Assembly (NCBI GenBank): GCA_031555145.1
Contig: JAVBUR010000098.1
Span: 1 to 23,560 of the forward strand
Direction: 5' to 3'
DNA from: JAJDIA01 sp031555145
GTDB lineage: Bacteria; Bacteroidota; Bacteroidia; Bacteroidales; Tannerellaceae
DNA: 23,560 nt
The position numbers and the translations under genes are program-made. Of the stretch, positions 15,522 to 23,560 are shown piece after piece. How positions within the stretch are numbered: position 1 is the first letter of the stretch; each line of letters begins with the position of its first letter. The notes beneath the pieces are model-generated. The model made no database searches, was not told the DNA's origin, and worked only from the letters and a program-made list of their open reading frames with translations.

Positions 15522-18500
15522 ATGAAACAATACAAACTAAAAGACAAAAAACATCAGGTGGGCAAACACTTACTACGTGCCATGCAACTTTGTTTTTTCT
15601 TCCTGATGGTTGGTGTAACAACAATAGGGGCTGAAACCACTTACTCACAATCGACCCTGTTGTCTATTCGCCTTGAAAGCGTAAGCATGGAAGAACTTTT
15701 TTCTGAGATAGAAAAGAAGAGTGAATATATTTTTATGTACCGGGAAGATATCCCTGTAAATGCTAAAGTAACTGTCAACGTCGAAAATGCCACTATACAC
15801 CAGATACTGGACAAAGCATTGCCGTCCGGTTTGGACTATAAGGTGAATAACCGCCAGGTAGTTATAACTGAAAAAACGGCAAAAATGAGTACTATAAGAA
15901 CTGCTCCCCAACAGAATAAAACATTTACAGGGACAGTTGTTGATGCTAAAGGAGAAGCCCTTATCGGGGTGAGTATCATTCAGAAAGGGACTACACTGGG
16001 GACAGTGACAGACTTCGACGGACGATTTAGTCTCGAAGTAGCCCAGGGCGCTACACTTGAATTCTCTTATATCGGTTTTACGAAAGCGACTGTAGTAGTC
16101 GGCACACAAAACAACATTCGTGTAGTCATGAATGAAGATACCCAGGCACTTGATGAAGTGGTTGTCGTAGGCTATGGTGTCCAGAAAAAGGTGAACCTCA
16201 CCGGCGCAGTCGGAACTATCAAATCCGATGTAATGGAAGCCAAAGCCGTAACAAACGTACAAGACCTCTTAAGCGGAAAAAGCCCAGGCTTAAATGTAAC
16301 AAAAGGAAGCGGTAAACCAGGTAGTGGTGCTACAATGAATATTCGTGGAACTTCGACCATTGGCGATACTTCCGGCATATTGGTTATTATTGACGGCGTA
16401 CCGGGTAACCTGTATACGATAAACCCGAACGACGTTGAAAGCATCTCCGTATTGAAAGACGCGGCTTCTGCTGCCATCTACGGTTCACGTGCAGCCAACG
16501 GTGTCATCCTGATCACTACAAAAAGAGGGAGTGATAGCGAAGAACTCGTTGTCGAAGTCAATAGCAGTGTCGGTGTGCAGTATCCGCAACACTTTATTGA
16601 CTTTCTGGGTGCAGAAGATTTTATGAATACCTACAACCTGGCTCGGAAGAACGAAGGAAACTCACCGCTTTATACAGACGCTGATTTTCAGAAATACAAA
16701 TCCGGACAGTTGAAACAAGTCAAATGGTATGAAGAAGTATTGAAAAGTAGTCAGTTGATTTCCAATAATCACATATCACTCTCCGGAAAATCAAAAACAA
16801 TCCAGTATAACATCGCCGGATCATACGACTACAACTCAGGAACGGTGGCCAAAAACGATTATAATCGTTATATCTTCCGCCCCGACATGACTTTCACGCC
16901 GCTCAAATGGCTCTCTTTACGAGCCAATGTGCAATATACGGAAACCCACCTGCAGGAACCCGAAGGTGGTGCTGACAATTATCTGACCGAAGCGACACGT
17001 ATTTCGCCCATCACCCAGATCTACAACTCGGCCGGACAATACTTAGGCCCGGGTGGTACCCCTGGAGGCCATCCGATCGCCAAACTGGCACAGGGAGGCA
17101 CGAACAATGATGTGTACAAGGAAACTCTTGCCATTTTCACGGCAACCATCACGCCGATGAAGAACTGGAATATCCGTCCGATGTTCTCCATCTACAGCAG
17201 TAACAGAAGGATACATAATTATACGGCTCCGGTTACACTGTATAAAGAAGACGGAAGTATCTACAGCCAGAATCCCCTGTCTACACAAACACTTTATGAA
17301 GCGGATATTGACAATATGACGCGTATTTACCAGGTAACATCCGATTACATGTTCAGTCTGGGAACGAAACACAACTTCTCTGTACTGGCCGGATATTCAC
17401 AGGAATACAAGGAAAACAATAACCTCTGGGCTTCACGGAAAAACGCAGCATTCTCTGGTATCTATGTATTGGATGCTTATCAGGAAGCGAAAGATAATGG
17501 GACTACTTACGACAATGGTGTTCCGGGACACGAATCCATGCAATCGGTCTTTGGTCGTGTAAATTACGACTACGACGGTAAATATATGCTGGAAGTGAAC
17601 GTCCGTTCCGATGGTTCTTCTCGTTTTACCGATGGTAACCGTTGGGGTGTATTCCCTTCGTTTTCTGCCGGTTGGAACGTACATCGTGAAAGCTTCATGG
17701 AAGGACTGTCAACCTATGTTTCCCGCCTCAAACTCAGGGGCTCGTGGGGTATCCTCGGTGATGCATTGAAAGTAGGCCGTTACGAAACACGTAACTTGCT
17801 TAGCTTTAACTCCAAAGGCTATGGATTCAACGGAGCAATCACCGCCACTGCATGGAGCCAGGCATCATTCGACCCCAATATCACCTGGGAAAAAGCGGAA
17901 ATCGCCAACATCGGTTTCGACTTTGGTACCTGGGACAATCGCATTTCGGTTGAATTCGACTATTTCAACAATATCCGTAAAGACATCCTCTACCGGGCTC
18001 CGGTTCCTGCCGAATATGGTCTGACTGCCCCGTATATCAATGCCCTGAAGATGCGTAACCGTGGTTTCGAATTGGTAGTAGGTTATAACGACAAATTCGG
18101 TGCGGTAAATGTGAATGCTGATTTCAATCTCGGATACTCCAAGAACAAGGTGCTCGACCTGTATGGCACCGGTCCGTGGATCAGCAATAACACCTATACC
18201 GATGTGGGTACACAATTCCAGCAGAAATACGGTTATGAAGCCATTGGCTTGTTCCAGAGCACGGATGATCCTGATCTGAAAAAGCAGACAAACGTAACAG
18301 CGGGTAATATCAAGTATAAAGACCAGAATAACGACGGAAAGATCGACGGGAACGACCGTGTGATCCTTTCGGATAAAGTACCTTACCGCTACGGATTCAA
18401 TCTGGGTGCCCAATACAAAGGATTTGACATTTCAGCCAACTTCTATGGCGTGTTCAACAACGAACGCTATATGAGCGGATACGAAGGTTGGGCGTTTTAT

Positions 18501-18833
18501 ATTTCAACCAACGCCCGTCCGATACACCTTGATTCATGGACACCGGAGAATCCGAATGCATCCTATCCCCGGATCACAACCAACATGACAGGTAACGATA
18601 CGAATTACTCCTCTTATTGGTTGCGTAAAGCAAATTATCTGAAATTGCAAACGTTGCAGGTTGGTTACACATTGCCTGGCCACCTCGTCAGTTCGGTAGG
18701 AGTCGACAGACTGAGAGTATATCTGTCAGGGCAGAACCTCGGTATCTTCTCCAACTATGAAGGATTTGACCCGGAAGGTAGTTATTACCCACTGGCGACC
18801 ATTTTCTCTTTTGGTTTACAACTTAAATTCTAA
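15522..18833 (+). CDS. SusC/RagA TonB-dependent transporter with STN domain
   Basis: This 1103-aa outer-membrane transporter imports the glycan captured by its SusD partner, powered by TonB. The signal peptide is at about residues 1-43. An STN signalling domain follows at 45-116 (SIRLESVSMEELFSEIEKKS), then a carboxypeptidase-like regulatory domain at 135-205 (FTGTVVDAKGEALIGVS, TVTDFDGRFSLEV). The TonB box DEVVVVGYG is at 211-219. The plug contains SVLKDAASAAIYGSRAANGV, near 312-332, and a beta-barrel runs to the terminal LQLKF with its C-terminal phenylalanine. The STN domain marks it as a sensor for the upstream FecR/sigma pair. The susD gene follows 6 bp later. Confidence 0.97.
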   Translation: MKQYKLKDKKHQVGKHLLRAMQLCFFFLMVGVTTIGAETTYSQSTLLSIRLESVSMEELFSEIEKKSEYIFMYREDIPVNAKVTVNVENATIHQILDKALPSGLDYKVNNRQVVITEKTAKMSTIRTAPQQNKTFTGTVVDAKGEALIGVSIIQKGTTLGTVTDFDGRFSLEVAQGATLEFSYIGFTKATVVVGTQNNIRVVMNEDTQALDEVVVVGYGVQKKVNLTGAVGTIKSDVMEAKAVTNVQDLLSGKSPGLNVTKGSGKPGSGATMNIRGTSTIGDTSGILVIIDGVPGNLYTINPNDVESISVLKDAASAAIYGSRAANGVILITTKRGSDSEELVVEVNSSVGVQYPQHFIDFLGAEDFMNTYNLARKNEGNSPLYTDADFQKYKSGQLKQVKWYEEVLKSSQLISNNHISLSGKSKTIQYNIAGSYDYNSGTVAKNDYNRYIFRPDMTFTPLKWLSLRANVQYTETHLQEPEGGADNYLTEATRISPITQIYNSAGQYLGPGGTPGGHPIAKLAQGGTNNDVYKETLAIFTATITPMKNWNIRPMFSIYSSNRRIHNYTAPVTLYKEDGSIYSQNPLSTQTLYEADIDNMTRIYQVTSDYMFSLGTKHNFSVLAGYSQEYKENNNLWASRKNAAFSGIYVLDAYQEAKDNGTTYDNGVPGHESMQSVFGRVNYDYDGKYMLEVNVRSDGSSRFTDGNRWGVFPSFSAGWNVHRESFMEGLSTYVSRLKLRGSWGILGDALKVGRYETRNLLSFNSKGYGFNGAITATAWSQASFDPNITWEKAEIANIGFDFGTWDNRISVEFDYFNNIRKDILYRAPVPAEYGLTAPYINALKMRNRGFELVVGYNDKFGAVNVNADFNLGYSKNKVLDLYGTGPWISNNTYTDVGTQFQQKYGYEAIGLFQSTDDPDLKKQTNVTAGNIKYKDQNNDGKIDGNDRVILSDKVPYRYGFNLGAQYKGFDISANFYGVFNNERYMSGYEGWAFYISTNARPIHLDSWTPENPNASYPRITTNMTGNDTNYSSYWLRKANYLKLQTLQVGYTLPGHLVSSVGVDRLRVYLSGQNLGIFSNYEGFDPEGSYYPLATIFSFGLQLKF

Positions 18834-18839
18834 CAAAAC

Positions 18840-20537
18840 ATGTATATGAATATGAAAAAGGCAATTATAGCATTATCAACAGGGCTGCTTTTTACGTTGT
18901 CGTCCTGTTCTGATTTCCTCGACCAGGCACCTATACATACGCCTGACGAGACCACTTTCTGGAAAACAGAAGGGGATGCACTGATGGCGGTGAATAACCT
19001 ATATACCTATCTCCCGAAAGCCGAACGCTGGTGGACAGAATGTTACAGCGACAATGCCACCATGACCAATGCCTGGGGTGAAGGCGGCATGGGTGAGATG
19101 AAACAAGGTAACATCACAGCGGCTGTCAGCCATATCCAATCGACCAATAGCTGGTCGCTTTGGCGGTATGACCATATCCGCCAGATATTGTACTTCCTGA
19201 GTAATGTCGACAAAGTTCCTTTCAACTCCGACGCCACACGCAAACAGATGGAAGGTGAAGCCCGTTTTATCCTGGCGATAAAATACTTCCATATGGTACG
19301 TGCCTGGGGGGATGTGCCCCTGATCAAGGAAAAACCACTCACACTGGAAGAATCCCAGCAGATAGGCAAGAGTTCCGCCCAGGATGTGATGGCTTATGTC
19401 TTGGAAAATGCGAACAAAGCGGTCGAATACCTACCCGACACACACGATAAATCCGGCAGGATCACACGGGATGCTGCTCGGATGCTCAAAGCGGAAGTAT
19501 TGATGTGGATGGCAAGTTTCGACCAGTTCCATGGCAAATCGCTTTCTTCTACTCCCGCCAAACAATTATGGCAGGAAGCCGCCAAGTTGTCACAGGAAGT
19601 GATCAACTCCAACCGCTACAAGCTGGAAGATAATTTTGTCACTCTCTTCGAATCTGTGACTAACAACAAAGATGACGAGACGATCCTTGCACGCCAGTAC
19701 GTAAAAGACCAGATCACCAACATGACCAACCTGCTCGGTATTCCCGGTGGTGTCAGTCTGCGTGGTGGCGGATGGGCCAGTTTTAGTGCCCCGCGTGACC
19801 TGGTAGACGACTACGAATGTACCGACGGAAAGACGATCTACGACTCGCCGCTTTACAGCAAGACCAGCCCATGGGAAAACAGAGATAAGCGACTTATATC
19901 CTGGTTCCTGCTTCCTTTCAAACCGGTATTACGTGTAGACGGCACCTATACTCCGTTCCTGTCGCATCCCAACTACAAGGATACGAATCGTGAAGCCGTA
20001 GGTGGTGAAGGTGGTGGCGGACGTACCGGATACTGGTGTACCAAGTATGTGGAAATGGATACGTATGAAAACAATGGCTACCAGCACTGGATCATCTACC
20101 GTTATGCTGAAACGCTGCTGTTCCTGGCCGAATGTCTGAATGAAAGTGATCCGGGCAATGCACAGATCGCATGGGCATTGGATCAGGTACGTGCAAGAGG
20201 CGGACTGCCTTCGGTAGCACCCCTACTCGGCAATCAGGCTGAAATGCGGAAGAAGATCCTGCACGAACGTCGTGTGGAACTCACTAATGAAGACAAGCGT
20301 TACTGGGATTTGCTTCGTACCAAACAGGCGGAAGTGTTCATGAATCCAACCGGCAATACGGTCTATGGCATTAATGAAAACATCGACGATTTCAATAACA
20401 AGACCGGCGACTGGACGTGCGCAAAGATCATTGCCGAACCCATGCGATTCGATGCCACGAAAGGATATGTCTGGCCTGTTCCACAAGATGTAATGGATAA
20501 AAATAAGAATATCACGCAAACCGACGCTTGGAAATAA
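18840..20537 (+). CDS. SusD/RagB surface glycan-binding lipoprotein
   Basis: This 565-aa protein is the lid partner of SusC. The N-terminus is a lipoprotein signal with the lipobox LSSC, cysteine C23, followed by SDFLDQAPIHTPDETTFWKTEGDAL, a typical SusD opening. The N-terminal helical TPR-like region contains MEGEARFILAIKYFHMVRAWGDVPLI. The C-terminal RagB/SusD part has YRYAETLLFLAECLNE, VRARGGLP and KKILHERRVELTNEDKRYWDLLR, all family blocks. Three in-frame ATG codons (18840, 18846, 18852) compete as start; the choice only affects the first residues. It is followed by a terminator at 20550-20595. Confidence 0.97.
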   Translation: MYMNMKKAIIALSTGLLFTLSSCSDFLDQAPIHTPDETTFWKTEGDALMAVNNLYTYLPKAERWWTECYSDNATMTNAWGEGGMGEMKQGNITAAVSHIQSTNSWSLWRYDHIRQILYFLSNVDKVPFNSDATRKQMEGEARFILAIKYFHMVRAWGDVPLIKEKPLTLEESQQIGKSSAQDVMAYVLENANKAVEYLPDTHDKSGRITRDAARMLKAEVLMWMASFDQFHGKSLSSTPAKQLWQEAAKLSQEVINSNRYKLEDNFVTLFESVTNNKDDETILARQYVKDQITNMTNLLGIPGGVSLRGGGWASFSAPRDLVDDYECTDGKTIYDSPLYSKTSPWENRDKRLISWFLLPFKPVLRVDGTYTPFLSHPNYKDTNREAVGGEGGGGRTGYWCTKYVEMDTYENNGYQHWIIYRYAETLLFLAECLNESDPGNAQIAWALDQVRARGGLPSVAPLLGNQAEMRKKILHERRVELTNEDKRYWDLLRTKQAEVFMNPTGNTVYGINENIDDFNNKTGDWTCAKIIAEPMRFDATKGYVWPVPQDVMDKNKNITQTDAWK

Positions 20538-20549
20538 CCCAAGTAAACT

Positions 20550-20595
20550 AAAAAAAGAAAGTACCAAAACATCCTGTTTGGTACTTTCTTTTTTT
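20550..20595 (+). terminator. Terminator after susD
   Basis: Arms at 20550-20568 and 20577-20595 pair over about 19 bp (core AGAAAGTACCAAA with TTTGGTACTTTCT) with an 8-nt loop, ending in an uninterrupted run of T. It starts 12 nt after the susD stop codon. The A-rich left arm also makes it a terminator on the minus strand. Confidence 0.88.
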
Positions 20596-20602
20596 ACCTT
20601 TG
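20595..20602 (+). promoter_or_regulatory. -7 element TACCTTTG for the GH116 gene
   Basis: A TAnnTTTG match whose first T is the last T of the susD terminator, 34 nt before the GH116 start codon. The upstream TTTG at 20577-20580 is only 14 nt away, closer than the usual -33 spacing, so the -33 box is weak or absent. If active, it allows the enzyme to be expressed independently of susCD. Confidence 0.5.
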
Positions 20603-20636
20603 CCTCTCCCTTTTATATCAATCTAAATAAACAAAC

Positions 20637-23276
20637 ATGAAGAGAAACATGCTATTACCCTTCTTCGCTACTTCCATGCTATGGATGGCCGGTGGCGTAC
20701 AAGCGCAAGAGCTTATTCCTGTCGACAAGAACCTCTCCCCCACCTGGGTTAAATCATTATACGATCGAGGTGAACCAACAACCTATCTTAAATCGAAAAA
20801 CGAACTCCAATACATCGGGATGCCCGTCGGTGGGATCACTGCCGGAGGAGTTTACCTCGGTGGCGACGGCCGCCTGTGGTTGTGGGATATTTTCAATGAG
20901 AATCAGGAAGGGGTTGAACCCAAGATCGTCCATTGGGCAGAAGGACAGACAACACACGACACATATGTTCGTTCACGCGATGGCGCCTGCTATGTTGAGC
21001 CATCGAAAGATCTGCGTCCGTTGGCACAGGGATTCCTGTTGTCATTCGAGTATAATGGAAAGACAGTGTATAAAACACTGGAAGAAAAAGACTGGGACGA
21101 GATTGCCTTTGAAGCTACCTACCCGATGGCAACCGTCCGCTATACGGATAAAGCCCTGCCGGTAGAGCTATCATTGCAAGCCTACTCACCTTTTATCCCG
21201 TTGAATGAAGATGATTCGGCACTGCCGGCTACCATCCTGTCGTTCACGGCAGTCAATAAAGGAAACGCTAATGTCAAGATTTCCCTCGTAGGTTATCTGG
21301 AAAATAAGACAAGCATCCGATCGGCCGATCCGAACTCCTGCCGCCGCCTGAACACGGTGGTTACGGGTAATGGAATGACCGCTGTCGGCGAAAGTCTGGC
21401 GATCCTGAAAAAAAACAGACAGAACCTGCCGGAGAAGCCCGATTACGGCACGATGTGTATCGCCGTCATTGATCCGCAAGCAAAGGCCTATACCAGCATC
21501 CAGCCGGGTAGTTTCCCCGTATCAGCCGAAACAACCGATAGTATCACTAAACCGGTACAGGAACCGCTGATCGGTGCTGTGGAAAAAGGAATGAACCTGG
21601 CGGCCGGAGCAACCGGGCATGCCGACTTCGTGATCAGCTGGTACTTCCCCAACTTAACAATTGACCCGAAGATTAAAGACACAGGCCGGTATTATAGCAA
21701 ACAATTTGCCTCGGCTACAGAAGTAGCGCAATATATTGCCACCAACTTCAACCGCCTGTCTTCCACCTCGAAGCTATGGAAAGAAACCTGGCAGGAATCG
21801 ACCCTGCCTCATTGGTTCCTCGAACGGACTTTCCTGACAATCAATACACTGGCCACCAGCAACGCCCATCGTTTCGACACAGGTCGCTTCTGGGCATGGG
21901 AAGGCGTGGGAGCCTGCGCCGGTACCTGTACACACGTATGGCAGTATGCCCAGGCCATGGGACGTATCTTCCCGGCATTGGAGCGTGATTGCCGCGAACG
22001 AACCGACCTCAACATCGCTATGGAGGAAAATGGTGGTATCATCTTCCGTGCCGAAATGGAAACACGTCCGGCTATCGACGGACAGGCTGGAAGCGTCTTG
22101 CGCTGCTACCGTGAACATCAGATGAGTGCCGATGATGCTTTCCTGAAACGCAACTGGCCGAACATCAAACGCGCCGTGCAGTTCATCCTTGCACAGGATA
22201 AGAACGGCGACGGTATGGAAGATACGCCGATGGAAAACACACTCGATGCCGTATGGGATGGCGAGATTGCCTGGATTGTAGGCCTGTGTATCTCCGGTGT
22301 CCGTGCCGGACAGGAGATGGCTGAAGAAGTAGGCGACACGGAATTTGCCAAGATTTGCGCTGACTATGTACAAAAGGGAAGCAAGAATATGGATAAATAC
22401 CTGTTCAACGGCGAATACTACATCCATCGTCCCGATAAAGAAAAAGGACGTGCGAAACTGGGATCATACAATACCAGCCATATCGACCAGGTAATGGGAC
22501 AATCGTGGGCTTTCCAGGTAGGTCTCGGCCGTATCCAGGATCAAAAGAAAACCGTTTCGGCTCTTCGTGCCCTGTGGAAATACAACTATACACCTGATGT
22601 AGGTCCTTATATCGCTGTCAATCAGGGCGGACGTCCGTATGCCGTTGCCGGTGAAGGTGGTATGATCATGAATACAAATCCGAAGAAAGAAGCCAAGCCC
22701 TACGGCGATAATGTAACCTGGCAAATGGGTTATTTCCACGAATGCATGAGCGGATTCGAATATCAGGTTGCTTCCCATATGATCGCCGAAGGCATGACCG
22801 ACGAAGGTCTTGTGCTGGTACGCTCTATCCACGACCGCTACGACGGTGCCAAACGTAATCCTTTCAACGAGATCGAATGCAGCGACCATTACGCCCGTGC
22901 CATGGCAAGCTACGGAGCATTCATTACCGCCTGTGGTTTTGAATACCACGGCCCAAAAGGCTACATGCGCTTCGCCCCGAAATGGAATGCCGCCGACTTT
23001 AAGGCTCCGTTCACTGCTGCCGAAGGCTGGGGAACGTATGCCCAACAACAAACAGGCGGTCAGATGACCTGTACCCTCAATCCGAAATACGGCAAAGTAC
23101 AGCTGCAATCATTCAGTGTAGTTGCCCCCAAAGGCAAATCCTACCGTTCGGCCACTGTTACCGTCAACGGACAAGCCGTTTCTGCCGAAGTAAAGCAGAA
23201 GGGACAGGATGTCACCATCTCCTTTGCTAACCGCATCACCGTTGATACAGATAAAGAACTGAAGATCGTACTGTAA
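20637..23276 (+). CDS. Secreted GH116-family glycoside hydrolase
   Basis: This is an 879-aa protein with a signal peptide at about residues 1-23 (LLPFFATSMLWMAGGVQAQ) and no lipobox. The N-terminal beta domain (GBA2_N type) opens with GMPVGGITAGGVYLGGDGRLWLWDIFNE. The (alpha/alpha)6 catalytic domain, from about residue 380, contains GRFWAWEG and THVWQYAQAMGRIFPALER. By eye alignment to human GBA2, E422 is the nucleophile and D537 (ENTLDAVWDG) the acid/base. A C-terminal beta module (about 780-879) closes it. GH116 includes beta-glucosidases, beta-xylosidases, glucosylceramidases and beta-N-acetylglucosaminidases; the substrate here is open. The active-site loop between the two catalytic residues is shorter than in GBA2. 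It is placed directly behind susCD, so it probably processes the imported glycan. Confidence 0.88.
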   Translation: MKRNMLLPFFATSMLWMAGGVQAQELIPVDKNLSPTWVKSLYDRGEPTTYLKSKNELQYIGMPVGGITAGGVYLGGDGRLWLWDIFNENQEGVEPKIVHWAEGQTTHDTYVRSRDGACYVEPSKDLRPLAQGFLLSFEYNGKTVYKTLEEKDWDEIAFEATYPMATVRYTDKALPVELSLQAYSPFIPLNEDDSALPATILSFTAVNKGNANVKISLVGYLENKTSIRSADPNSCRRLNTVVTGNGMTAVGESLAILKKNRQNLPEKPDYGTMCIAVIDPQAKAYTSIQPGSFPVSAETTDSITKPVQEPLIGAVEKGMNLAAGATGHADFVISWYFPNLTIDPKIKDTGRYYSKQFASATEVAQYIATNFNRLSSTSKLWKETWQESTLPHWFLERTFLTINTLATSNAHRFDTGRFWAWEGVGACAGTCTHVWQYAQAMGRIFPALERDCRERTDLNIAMEENGGIIFRAEMETRPAIDGQAGSVLRCYREHQMSADDAFLKRNWPNIKRAVQFILAQDKNGDGMEDTPMENTLDAVWDGEIAWIVGLCISGVRAGQEMAEEVGDTEFAKICADYVQKGSKNMDKYLFNGEYYIHRPDKEKGRAKLGSYNTSHIDQVMGQSWAFQVGLGRIQDQKKTVSALRALWKYNYTPDVGPYIAVNQGGRPYAVAGEGGMIMNTNPKKEAKPYGDNVTWQMGYFHECMSGFEYQVASHMIAEGMTDEGLVLVRSIHDRYDGAKRNPFNEIECSDHYARAMASYGAFITACGFEYHGPKGYMRFAPKWNAADFKAPFTAAEGWGTYAQQQTGGQMTCTLNPKYGKVQLQSFSVVAPKGKSYRSATVTVNGQAVSAEVKQKGQDVTISFANRITVDTDKELKIVL

Positions 23277-23300
23277 GGTAAACAGTAAACCTCTTGCATA

Positions 23301-23350
23301 CAAATGTGTGTGGCGGTAGCTCAATCGGGCTACCGCCACATTTGTTTTAT
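23301..23350 (+). terminator. Terminator after the GH116 gene
   Basis: A perfect 12-bp stem, TGTGGCGGTAGC (23309-23320) with GCTACCGCCACA (23329-23340), over an 8-nt loop, extended by outer CAAA/TTTG pairing and followed by TTTTAT. It begins 24 nt after the stop codon and closes the locus. From 23351 to the window end no gene is visible. Confidence 0.9.
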
Positions 23351-23458
23351 AGCTCACAACCAGATTCAGATTTGTCCGGAATTGCAAGTTTTGCGAAAGT
23401 GTCATTTTTAAGTAAACTACCTGTCCCATAGGCTCTTCAGTCCAAAATATGAAAAAGC

Positions 23459-23548
23459 CTACACCGCTACACTAACGGGATAACCATACTGATGCTCAGT
23501 AAGATAGCGGATGTACCATTCTCGAAAATGCTACACCTTCGCTACACC
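23459..23548. repeat. GCTACAC heptamer repeats at the right edge
   Basis: CTACACC at 23459-23465 is followed directly by GCTACACT at 23466-23473, and GCTACACC recurs at 23530-23537 and 23541-23548. No open frame longer than about 20 codons covers them convincingly. They resemble in style, but not in sequence, the GTGACAG repeats at the left edge. Function unknown. Confidence 0.55.
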
Positions 23549-23560
23549 CCTGGCAAATAG

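Noticed and set aside
21774..22427. A 217-codon minus-strand frame inside the GH116 gene
   Set aside because: It overlaps the conserved catalytic domain of the hydrolase and looks like a mirror of its codons.
23445..23560. The end of an integrase or a VapE-like gene on the minus strand
   Set aside because: The best minus-strand frame contains several stop codons within this stretch and no family motif can be recognised.

Overview
This window looks like the chromosome of a gut-type Bacteroidales bacterium, most likely Bacteroides or Parabacteroides. The evidence is a SusC/SusD outer-membrane pair, an ECF sigma factor next to a FecR-type anti-sigma factor, DUF3256 and DUF3109 proteins, a GT3-type glycogen synthase, and eight copies of the Bacteroides -7 promoter element TAnnTTTG in front of genes. 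The genus is inference.

Layout, left to right. Positions 1-293 carry no confident gene but hold two striking repeat structures. Positions 294-5516 are a tightly packed seven-gene operon on the minus strand. In transcription order it encodes an unknown 99-aa protein, a PlsC-like acyltransferase, a nitrilase/omega-amidase, an AmpG-like MFS permease, the tRNA pseudouridine synthase TruA, an EamA/DMT transporter and a DUF3256 exported protein. Neighbours overlap by 4 bp or lie 3-6 bp apart, so translational coupling is likely. Divergent from it, positions 5648-9979 hold a glycogen module: a GT3 glycogen synthase and an alpha-glucan phosphorylase, each with its own -7 element, closed by a strong hairpin terminator that probably works in both directions. 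On the minus strand follow gpmI and a DUF3109 cysteine-cluster gene. A YgjP-type zinc metallopeptidase gene is divergent from gpmI.

Positions 13004-23276 are the accessory part. A minus-strand gene for an exported RbsD/FucU-like protein is divergent from a complete carbohydrate-uptake locus: ECF sigma factor, FecR anti-sigma factor, SusC with an N-terminal STN signalling domain, SusD lipoprotein, and a secreted GH116-family glycoside hydrolase. The expected working model, from known sigma/anti-sigma-controlled SusCD loci, is that ligand-loaded SusC touches FecR through its STN domain, the sigma factor is released, and susCD transcription rises. The GH116 enzyme would cleave a glucoside-type (or related) linkage in the periplasm or at the surface. 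A terminator fused to a promoter-like element separates susD from the hydrolase gene, so the enzyme may be transcribed independently of the transporter.

No tRNA, rRNA, CRISPR array, transposase or integrase was seen. The two ends of the window carry short, unusual repeats (GTGACAGAT, GTTTCA/TGAAAC, GCTACAC) that no gene explains.
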